Shown: piece by piece, positions 1 to 6,163 of the stretch
Layout: every line of letters begins with the position of its first letter
Position numbering within the stretch: the first letter of the stretch is position 1
From: an uncultured Bacteroidota bacterium
Lineage (GTDB): Bacteria; Bacteroidota; Bacteroidia; Chitinophagales; Chitinophagaceae
Direction: 5' to 3'
Assembly: GCA_903933995.1 (NCBI GenBank)
Contig: CAIZMD010000188.1
Coordinates: forward strand, 1 to 15,741
DNA: 15,741 nucleotides
The notes under the pieces: model-generated
Database searches by the model: none
What the model saw: only the letters and a program-made list of their open reading frames with translations
Told to the model about the DNA's origin: nothing
Position numbers and translations under genes: made by a program

Positions 1-869
1 CTGCTAGTACCTGTGAAACCGCGCGTTTGTTGCTGACTTCAATATCTACACGTCATCCCAATGGACTAGCCAATGATAGTAATGTAGTGGGTAAATACCT
101 GCATGATTCTACCGGTGCTGCCATGGGTGGTGTATTACCAACACTCTTTGGTAGAAAGCGTTATAACGAAGTCGGGGTAGGTGGTATGCACGTGTATACG
201 CCATGGTGGTTAGACAATAAGAAATTAGATTTTCCACGCGGATACCATATTGAATACTGGGGTGGCATGGGCCAACCAGCGTATGGATTTGGTATGGGCA
301 TTCAAGGCCAGAATGGCAAATTCCAAGTCAATGGTAAGACCAAAGAAGCAGGTGGTTATGGCGAGTCTTTAAAAGAGGACCAACGCTTTTTCTATGGAGC
401 TGGTGTGGGTATGGCCGGACGTGGAGAAGCAGTTCCAAACATCAATAACTACTGCGAGATAGATCCTAAAGTGGTTGACAAATATGGTATTCCAGTACTA
501 CGTTTTCATACCAATCATTCTGACTATGAAATCAAGCAGGCCAAGCACATGAAAGAAACCTTTAAAGAGATCATGCACAATATGGGTGCTATTATTACTT
601 GGGGTGCTGATGACAACGAGAAGAACAATTGGGGTCTCAACAATCCGGGCAATATTATTCACGAAGCTGGTACCGTTAGAATGGGTGCAGACCGCAAAAC
701 TTCTGCCCTAAACAAGTGGAGCCAAGCGCATGATTGTAAAACCCTGTTCTGTGTAGATGGTAGCCAGTTTACTTCTCAAGCAGACAAGAATATTACCTGG
801 ACCATTTTGGCCCTGTCTATGCGTGCTTCTGAATACATCATTGACGAATTGAAAAAACAAAATCTGTAA
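1..869 (+). CDS. GMC-family FAD-dependent oxidoreductase, C-terminal part (5' end outside window)
   Basis: The open frame runs in from the left edge (first full codon at position 3) with no stop. The in-frame residues before the first possible internal start (TTG at 27) read A-S-T-C-E-T-A-R-L-L-L, a typical GMC segment, so the gene starts upstream of the window. The C-terminal GMC domain is clear: H-E-A-G-T-V-R-M-G with its His codon at 660-662, then V-D-G-S and Q-A-D-K-N-I-T-W with an Asn codon at 789-791. This His/Asn pair is the catalytic arrangement of several GMC enzymes (cholesterol oxidase and pyranose 2-oxidase types), where His abstracts the hydroxyl proton while FAD takes the hydride. 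The next gene encodes a gluconate 2-dehydrogenase subunit 3 homologue 23 bases downstream. The pair therefore probably forms an FAD sugar or glycoside dehydrogenase passing electrons to the respiratory chain. The exact substrate cannot be read from the sequence. Confidence 0.9.
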   Translation, partial: ASTCETARLLLTSISTRHPNGLANDSNVVGKYLHDSTGAAMGGVLPTLFGRKRYNEVGVGGMHVYTPWWLDNKKLDFPRGYHIEYWGGMGQPAYGFGMGIQGQNGKFQVNGKTKEAGGYGESLKEDQRFFYGAGVGMAGRGEAVPNINNYCEIDPKVVDKYGIPVLRFHTNHSDYEIKQAKHMKETFKEIMHNMGAIITWGADDNEKNNWGLNNPGNIIHEAGTVRMGADRKTSALNKWSQAHDCKTLFCVDGSQFTSQADKNITWTILALSMRASEYIIDELKKQNL

Positions 870-892
870 TCGCCTAGGCGTAAATCAATATT

Positions 893-1549
893 ATGGACAG
901 AAGAAAATCAATCAAAGCCCTGCTGATAGGATCCATGGCCACTGGTGTCTTGGTAGAATCCTGCAAGAACAGTGACAAAAAAGCCATTGCAGCTTCTCCA
1001 GATGCAATGCTGGCCGATCGCATGCAGGAAGAGAAAGACAACCTCAAAAGACTAGAAGCCGAAACCAAATTCTTCACCGCAGAAGAATTGGCTACGGTTA
1101 CTGTTTTGGGCGATATCATTATTCCAAAAGACAAAGTGAGTGGCTCTGCTTCAGACGCCAAAGTGCCTGAGTTCTTGGAGTTTATCATGAAAGACATGCC
1201 ACACTACCAAGTACCTGTAAGAGGTGGTCTTCGTTGGCTAGACTTGCAGTGTCTCAACCGTTTTGGAAATCCTTTTGTAAAGTGTACACCCAAGCAACAA
1301 ATTGAACTCATAGACATGATTGCCTATCCGGAAAAAGCAAAACCAGAAATGGCTCAGGGTGTGGCATTCTTCAATGAAATCCGTGACCTGGTTTGTACCG
1401 GTTTCTACACTTCAGAAATTGGCGTGAAAGATATTGGCTATATGGGTAATGTTCCCAATATGTGGAACGGCGTTCCAGACGATGTACTCAAACAATATGG
1501 TTATGCATATTCTGAGAGAGAGATGAAGGAATGTGCTAAATACGATTAA
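893..1549 (+). CDS. Gluconate 2-dehydrogenase subunit 3 family protein (small exported dehydrogenase subunit)
   Basis: This 218-residue protein has a twin-arginine-like N-terminus (R-R-K-S-I-K at residues 3-8), a short hydrophobic stretch and a Cys at residue 24 (V-E-S-C, an imperfect lipobox). That suggests Tat export and possibly lipid anchoring. The rest (about residues 58-200) has the style of the gluconate 2-dehydrogenase subunit 3 family: an opening F-F-T-A-E-E-L-A-T-V helix, then I-I-P-K-D, and a conserved Phe/Tyr-rich end (F-Y-T-S-E-I-G-V-K-D-I-G-Y). In known complexes the small subunit carries the signal peptide and helps the FAD-bearing GMC subunit to be exported. It follows the GMC gene after 23 bases, consistent with an operon. 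A cytochrome c subunit, often the third partner, is not seen here. The start is the first ATG after the upstream stop and gives a sensible signal peptide; no clear ribosome binding site is visible. Confidence 0.82.
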   Translation: MDRRKSIKALLIGSMATGVLVESCKNSDKKAIAASPDAMLADRMQEEKDNLKRLEAETKFFTAEELATVTVLGDIIIPKDKVSGSASDAKVPEFLEFIMKDMPHYQVPVRGGLRWLDLQCLNRFGNPFVKCTPKQQIELIDMIAYPEKAKPEMAQGVAFFNEIRDLVCTGFYTSEIGVKDIGYMGNVPNMWNGVPDDVLKQYGYAYSEREMKECAKYD

Positions 1550-1570
1550 TCAATAGCTGACTATTCTAAT

Positions 1571-1602
1571 AAAAAAAGACCTCCGTAAAGAGGTCTTTTT
1601 TT
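1571..1602. terminator. Bidirectional intrinsic terminator between convergent genes
   Basis: A perfect 13-bp inverted repeat (arms 1571-1583 and 1590-1602, loop 1584-1589) has a G-A-C-C-T-C core flanked by seven A on the left and seven T on the right. Read on either strand it gives a stem followed by a T tract. It lies 21 bases after the plus-strand subunit gene and 4 bases beyond the end of the minus-strand ROK gene, so it can serve both. Confidence 0.93.
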
Positions 1603-1606
1603 ATGA

Positions 1607-2839
1607 TTATAATACAGATAGTATTTTATTTCTAGCAATTAAGCAAGCGCCAAGAATACCTGCTTTTTCACCCAATTTTGATAATCTAAGTTCAGTATCA
1701 GAGTTGACCAAACTCAAGGAATATTTATTGATGGCACTCCTAATGGGCAATCTTAAAAAATCTCCTGTTTCAGAAAGGGTTCCACCTAAAATAATCAATT
1801 CTGGATTGAAAACATTAATCATTGCGGCCAAGCCCATTCCAATTTTTTCTCCCACTTCGGCTAATAACTCAATACACAAAACGTCTTCATCTTTTGCAGC
1901 TTGGATAAGGTCAGTAAGCGTAATATTTTCAAGTAGTTTATTTTTCTTAATTAGAATTGAAGTAGATCCTTGTTCAATTTTATCTTTGAACTTTCTTACT
2001 AATGCACTTCCAGAAGCTTCTGTTTCAAGACATCCTTTTTTGCCACAGTGACATATAATCTCATTGTCAAAAAAACGAATATGCCCAAATTCGCCACTAA
2101 ATCCGGACTTGCCATAATAGATTTCATTGTTTATTAAAATACCCAATCCAATTCCATAATCTATATTAACAAACAAAGCATTCTTTTCTGAGCTTACTTC
2201 TCCAAAATTGCATTCACCAAATGCCATTGCTCTAGAGTCATTTTCTAAAAAAGTTTTTATTCCAATCTCATTTTGAATAATAATTGATAGTGGTTCTTCT
2301 TGAAAATGAAAGAAGCTAAAACTATAGCCAATTGTATTTTTAATTCTCCCTGATAAATTAATGGCAATACTCAGTATTTTATCTTTTTTTATAGATTGTT
2401 CTTTTATAAAACCCTGAATAATTTGAATTAACTGTGTGAGTGATTCTTGGGTATTCTCTAATTTATATGGGATTCTATTTTTTTGTGTTACTAATTGTTT
2501 TTTAAAATTTAGTAATCCAATATTTATATAATACTTCTTTACGTCAACTCCAATAAAGAAGCAAGCGTCTGAAACCAATCCATACATACTGGCTTTTCTT
2601 CCGCCAGTTGAATCAATTTTTCCATAGTCCTTAATCATTCCTTCCACTATCAATTCATTAACCAAGCTGGTAGTTTTAGGAACACTAATTAGTAATTCTT
2701 TGCTTAAGTCTGTAATGGAACTAGCGTCTGTTTGATCCAGGTACTTAAATATTAGTTTTTTAAGTACTTTGTTTTTTAACGCAACACCCGATGCATTATC
2801 GTCATTAAATACATCTTTTATGATTTGGGGTTTTGGCAT
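1607..2839 (-). CDS. ROK-family transcriptional regulator (NagC/Mlc/XylR type)
   Basis: This 410-residue protein has an N-terminal winged helix-turn-helix (helices about 41-64, wing about 67-87 with the S-T-G-G-R-K-A-S signature) fused to a ROK sugar-binding/kinase-like domain. The zinc motif is complete: G-H at 253, then C263-H-C265-G-K-K-G-C270-L-E. The Asp that acts as base in ROK kinases is present (E-N-D201). The P-loop-like D-V-K-K segment is degenerate, as in ROK repressors. Family members bind a sugar or sugar phosphate and release DNA. Divergent placement from the epimerase gene across a 175-bp region suggests it controls that operon and itself. The start is the only plausible ATG, because an in-frame TAA lies two codons upstream. 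GC content is strikingly low (about 27-30% in sampled lines). The ligand is unknown; an N-acetyl amino sugar, ManNAc or a phosphorylated form is inferred from the neighbours. Confidence 0.9.
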   Translation of the reverse strand: MPKPQIIKDVFNDDNASGVALKNKVLKKLIFKYLDQTDASSITDLSKELLISVPKTTSLVNELIVEGMIKDYGKIDSTGGRKASMYGLVSDACFFIGVDVKKYYINIGLLNFKKQLVTQKNRIPYKLENTQESLTQLIQIIQGFIKEQSIKKDKILSIAINLSGRIKNTIGYSFSFFHFQEEPLSIIIQNEIGIKTFLENDSRAMAFGECNFGEVSSEKNALFVNIDYGIGLGILINNEIYYGKSGFSGEFGHIRFFDNEIICHCGKKGCLETEASGSALVRKFKDKIEQGSTSILIKKNKLLENITLTDLIQAAKDEDVLCIELLAEVGEKIGMGLAAMINVFNPELIILGGTLSETGDFLRLPIRSAINKYSLSLVNSDTELRLSKLGEKAGILGACLIARNKILSVL

Positions 2840-3014
2840 TGATTATAAGTGATAAATAGTTCTAAATGAACCTACAATTTAGTCATATTAATCATGTTGG
2901 GGCTTCTATTTTAATGAAAATAAAAAAAATTAGAAAGTTTTTGTTTGTTTATAAAAATAATTATGATATTACAGTCGATTTAAGAATTCCGGATATAAAC
3001 TTAAATAAGTATTC
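2840..3014. promoter_or_regulatory. Divergent promoter/operator region
   Basis: These 175 very AT-rich bases separate the minus-strand ROK regulator gene from the plus-strand epimerase gene, so both promoters must lie here or just inside the genes. T-T-T-G elements at 2940-2947 could be Bacteroidetes -33 boxes for the plus-strand operon. A good TAnnTTTG -7 box at the expected distance was not found, so no exact promoter is claimed. There is no purine-rich Shine-Dalgarno before either start, as is usual in this phylum. Confidence 0.6.
2907..2922. promoter_or_regulatory. Inverted repeat, candidate ROK operator
   Basis: A 6-bp perfect inverted repeat (TATTTT then 4 bases then AAAATA) lies roughly in the middle of the divergent region. 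AT-rich dyads with T runs on the left and A runs on the right are a general style of NagC/Mlc-type sites. In DNA this AT-rich such a repeat can occur by chance, and no second copy was seen upstream of the other genes in the window. Confidence 0.25.
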
Positions 3015-4208
3015 ATGATTCCTTCTACTGCTATCGGAGAACCATTAAGTGCCTTAAAAAACTATGCTAATCAATATAAAAATGAATTGGTTCAAGGGGT
3101 TTTACCATTTTGGTTGAATCATAGCATTGATTTAGAAAATGGTGGTTTTTTTACCTGTCTTGATCAGTTTGGAAAAGTATACGATACAGATAAATTTATC
3201 TGGTTACAAGGTAGGCAGGTATGGTGTTTTTCATACATGTATAAAAATGTAGAAGCTAATGAAAAGTGGCTGGAAGCTGCCAAAATTGGTGCTGATTTCA
3301 TGCAAAAACATGGAAGAGACGAAAATGGCAACTGGTATTTCTCATTAACTGCTGAGGGGAAACCCTTGATTCAACCCTATAATATTTTCAGCGATTGTTT
3401 TGCAACAATGGCTTTTGCAGCATTGGATAAGGTATCCCCTTCAGATGAGTACAAAAAAATTGCACTTACTACTTTTGAAAACATTTTGTCAAGACGAAAT
3501 CAGCCCAAAGGTAAATACGATAAAAATTTCCCAGGTACAAGGTCTCTAAAGTCATTTAGTCTGCCTATGATTTTATGCAACCTCTCTTTGGAATTAGAAC
3601 ACTTGTTAGGAGAGAAAAGGGTAAATGAATTTATTCCAGAAATTGTTCATGAAGTGATGGAAGTGTTTTATCAACCTAACCTGGGTCTTGTTTTAGAAAA
3701 CGTATATGAGGATGGTTCTTTCTGTGATAGTTTTGAAGGTAGATTGCTCAATCCTGGACATGCTATTGAGGCAATGTGGTTTATCATGGATTTGGGAAAA
3801 AGGATGAATGATTCTGCGCTTATTGATAAAGCAACCAATATCATGCTAGATACTCTGGAGCTTGGATGGGATAAAGAGTATGGTGGAATATTTTATTTTT
3901 TAGACGTTAAAGGAAATCCTCCACAACAACTTGAATGGGATCAAAAACTCTGGTGGGTTCATGTAGAGGCATTAGTAGCATTAGCCAAATCCTATGCGCT
4001 AACAGGTGATGAGCGTTGTGCTTTGTGGTTCAAAAAAATACATGACTATACTTGGAGTCATTTTAAAGACCCAGAATTTGGAGAATGGTTTGGATATCTA
4101 AATAGAAGAGGAGAGGTATTACTACCCTTAAAAGGTGGAAAATGGAAAGGTTGTTTTCATATACCAAGATCCTTGTACCAAGTTTGGAAAACTTTAGAAT
4201 CATTATAA
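3015..4208 (+). CDS. N-acylglucosamine 2-epimerase family protein (AGE/RnBP-like)
   Basis: This 397-residue cytoplasmic protein (no signal peptide) has the (alpha/alpha)6-barrel style of the AGE family. It carries W-L-Q-G-R-Q-V-W near residue 63, N-P-G-H249-A-I-E, K-L-W-W-V-H316-V-E-A and C-F-H382-I-P-R. H249 and H382 have the same spacing as the two catalytic histidines of cyanobacterial AGE (239 and 372, from memory). AGE interconverts N-acetyl-D-glucosamine and N-acetyl-D-mannosamine, the branch point linking GlcNAc to sialic acid metabolism. Close relatives act on cellobiose or on free mannose/glucose, and these cannot be excluded without a tree. It is the first gene of the plus-strand operon, followed after 14 bases by the FAD oxidoreductase gene. 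Neighbouring GH92 and NagX genes favour an amino-sugar or mannose role. The ATG at 3015 precedes a full-length domain. Confidence 0.88.
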   Translation: MIPSTAIGEPLSALKNYANQYKNELVQGVLPFWLNHSIDLENGGFFTCLDQFGKVYDTDKFIWLQGRQVWCFSYMYKNVEANEKWLEAAKIGADFMQKHGRDENGNWYFSLTAEGKPLIQPYNIFSDCFATMAFAALDKVSPSDEYKKIALTTFENILSRRNQPKGKYDKNFPGTRSLKSFSLPMILCNLSLELEHLLGEKRVNEFIPEIVHEVMEVFYQPNLGLVLENVYEDGSFCDSFEGRLLNPGHAIEAMWFIMDLGKRMNDSALIDKATNIMLDTLELGWDKEYGGIFYFLDVKGNPPQQLEWDQKLWWVHVEALVALAKSYALTGDERCALWFKKIHDYTWSHFKDPEFGEWFGYLNRRGEVLLPLKGGKWKGCFHIPRSLYQVWKTLESL

Positions 4209-4222
4209 TATCAATTTAGCTT

Positions 4223-6136
4223 TTGTATAAATTTCTACGATATCAGATTTTTTATTTTCTGCTGTTTTTATTTTCAGCGCTTAATTGTAATGCCCAATCC
4301 ATTAATACTGATTTATTGGTGATTGGAGGAGGAGCAAGTGGTGTTGCTGCTGGGTTGCAAGCTGGAAGATTGGGTGTAAAAACAATTATTGCGGAACCAA
4401 CAACCTGGTTAGGTGGAATGATAACTGCCGCAGGTGTATCTGCTTTTGATGGGAATCATAATTTGCCCTCAGGTATCTTTGGCGAGTTTAGAAACAAATT
4501 ATATCAAGTGTATGGAGGGGCTAATAAAGTTGCTACTGGATGGGTAAGCAACACATTGTTTGAACCACATATTGGAGATAGTATATTTAAAAAACTGGTA
4601 GCTGAAGTACCTACTATTCAAGTTTTGTTTGAATATCAATTTTTAAAAGTTGTAAAAGAAAAAAACAAACTACTTGGTGCCATATTTATCAATAAAAAGA
4701 ATAATAAAACAGTTGCCATTTATGCAAAACAAACTATTGATGCCACTGAACTAGGTGATGTCTTTGCAAATGCAGGTGTGCCTTATGATCTTGGAATGGA
4801 GTCCAGTGAAGTTTCTGGTGAGAATGTGGGGGTATTAGCAACTAATGATATTGTTCAGGATCTAACATATGTAGCAATACTAAAAGATTATGGAATTGGT
4901 AAGGATTGTACCATTGTAAAACCCAAGGGTTATAATCCAGAAGAGTTTGATGGGTCTTGTACAGATTATTATCTTACAAAAACAAGAAAGGCTCCCAATG
5001 TTGATGCAAAAAAGATGTTAGATTATGGGAAGTTGCCTAATCAAAAATATATGATTAATTGGCCAGGTTATGGTAACGACATCTACCTTAATTTGGTCAA
5101 GTCAGATGAAAATTCAAGGCAGAAAGAATTGGTTAAAGCCAAGGAGCAAACAAAGCGATTTGTATATTTTATTCAACATCAACTAGGTTTTAAAAATCTT
5201 GGATTTGCGGATGATGAGTTTCCTACCAATGATTATTTACCACTTATTCCATATTATAGAGAAGGAAGAAGGGTAAAAGGGATAGTCAGATTTAATATTA
5301 AACAAATTGCTGAGCCTTTTTCAGATGCTTTACACCTAAATAGAACTGGGATAGCTGTTGGTGATTATCCTATAGATCATCATCACAAGAAGAATGCAAA
5401 TGCACCACAGCACCTTGATTTCTATCCAGTTCCCTCATTTAATATCCCTTTAGGGGCTTTAATTCCAAGTTCTTTTAATGGATTGATTATTGCTGAAAAA
5501 GGAATCAGCGTTTCTAATATTGTTAATGGAACCACCAGATTACAACCTTGTGTATTATTAATTGGACAAGCAGCAGGTACACTTGCAGCGCTTGCTATAA
5601 AAGAAAATAAAAATGCTATTGATGTATCTGTCAGGTCAGTACAGAATAGTCTTTTAAAATCCGGTGCTTATATCATGCCTTATATAGATGTTCCAATATC
5701 TAATCCGCATTTTTTATCTGCTCAAAGAATTGGAGCTACTGATATTTTAAAGGGAAAAGGAGTGCCCCATAATTGGGCTAATCAAACATTTTTTTATCCC
5801 GATTCAACAATCAATGGAATACTGCTTGCAAAAGACTTGGAAGCTACATTTAAACATGCGTTTCATATTCAAAAAGAGCTTCTGTTAATCAATGACGCTA
5901 TCAACATCATTGTTGAAATTTCAACAATAATAGCAAAGAGTCATCCTGAAAAAAATGGATATATAATCAGTAAGGAATCATTACAAAAGCTTGTATCTAA
6001 AGAATGGAATTATTGGAATATTGGTGATTTTAATGAAGAAAAAGCTTTAACAAGAATTCAGTTTGCTAAACTGCTGGATGAAGCAATACATCCTTTTGAA
6101 AGAATGGATGTTGATTACAATGGATTTTTTAAATAG
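4223..6136 (+). CDS. Secreted FAD-dependent oxidoreductase (FAD_oxidored, PF12831-like) with SLH-like C-terminus; UUG start
   Basis: The 637-residue product begins with a hydrophobic signal peptide (about 1-25, ending N-A-Q). A Rossmann FAD motif follows at 31-43 (L-L-V-I-G-G-G-A-S-G), with T-W-L-G-G-M after it. Further family signatures are D-A-T-E-L-G-D-V and D381-Y-P-I-D-H-H-H, plus N-G-T-T-R-L-Q-P near the end of the flavin domain. Residues about 487-540 (A-T-D-I-L-K-G-K-G, W-A-N-Q-T-F-F-Y-P-D-S) and about 574-630 (L-T-R-I-Q-F-A-K-L-L-D-E) resemble two S-layer-homology-like repeats. The start must be TTG at 4223: an in-frame TAG lies at 4217-4219, and the first in-frame ATG falls after the FAD motif. 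Homologues are often mislabelled xanthan lyase. The substrate is unknown; oxidation of a glycan or sugar outside the cytoplasm is inferred. It sits 14 bases after the epimerase gene and 27 before susC, so it is very likely part of one transcript. Confidence 0.85.
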   Translation: MYKFLRYQIFYFLLFLFSALNCNAQSINTDLLVIGGGASGVAAGLQAGRLGVKTIIAEPTTWLGGMITAAGVSAFDGNHNLPSGIFGEFRNKLYQVYGGANKVATGWVSNTLFEPHIGDSIFKKLVAEVPTIQVLFEYQFLKVVKEKNKLLGAIFINKKNNKTVAIYAKQTIDATELGDVFANAGVPYDLGMESSEVSGENVGVLATNDIVQDLTYVAILKDYGIGKDCTIVKPKGYNPEEFDGSCTDYYLTKTRKAPNVDAKKMLDYGKLPNQKYMINWPGYGNDIYLNLVKSDENSRQKELVKAKEQTKRFVYFIQHQLGFKNLGFADDEFPTNDYLPLIPYYREGRRVKGIVRFNIKQIAEPFSDALHLNRTGIAVGDYPIDHHHKKNANAPQHLDFYPVPSFNIPLGALIPSSFNGLIIAEKGISVSNIVNGTTRLQPCVLLIGQAAGTLAALAIKENKNAIDVSVRSVQNSLLKSGAYIMPYIDVPISNPHFLSAQRIGATDILKGKGVPHNWANQTFFYPDSTINGILLAKDLEATFKHAFHIQKELLLINDAINIIVEISTIIAKSHPEKNGYIISKESLQKLVSKEWNYWNIGDFNEEKALTRIQFAKLLDEAIHPFERMDVDYNGFFK

Positions 6137-6163
6137 ATATACAAATCAACAAAACGAACGCTT

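Noticed and set aside
27..29. TTG as start of the first gene
   Set aside because: Conserved GMC residues continue in frame upstream to the window edge, so the gene is simply cut off.
871..880. Perfect 10-bp GC-rich palindrome (CGCCTAGGCG) between the two dehydrogenase genes
   Set aside because: It is too short and lacks a T tract, so it is not a terminator; with one copy only and no known factor, no function can be supported.
874..1197. Minus-strand open frame opposite the small dehydrogenase subunit gene
   Set aside because: It is a shadow of the real gene, with no recognisable domain and no regulatory context.
2948..2964. Short AT palindromes (TTTATAAA at 2948-2955 and ATAATTAT at 2957-2964) in the divergent region
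   Set aside because: They are expected by chance in such AT-rich DNA and show no spaced-dyad arrangement.
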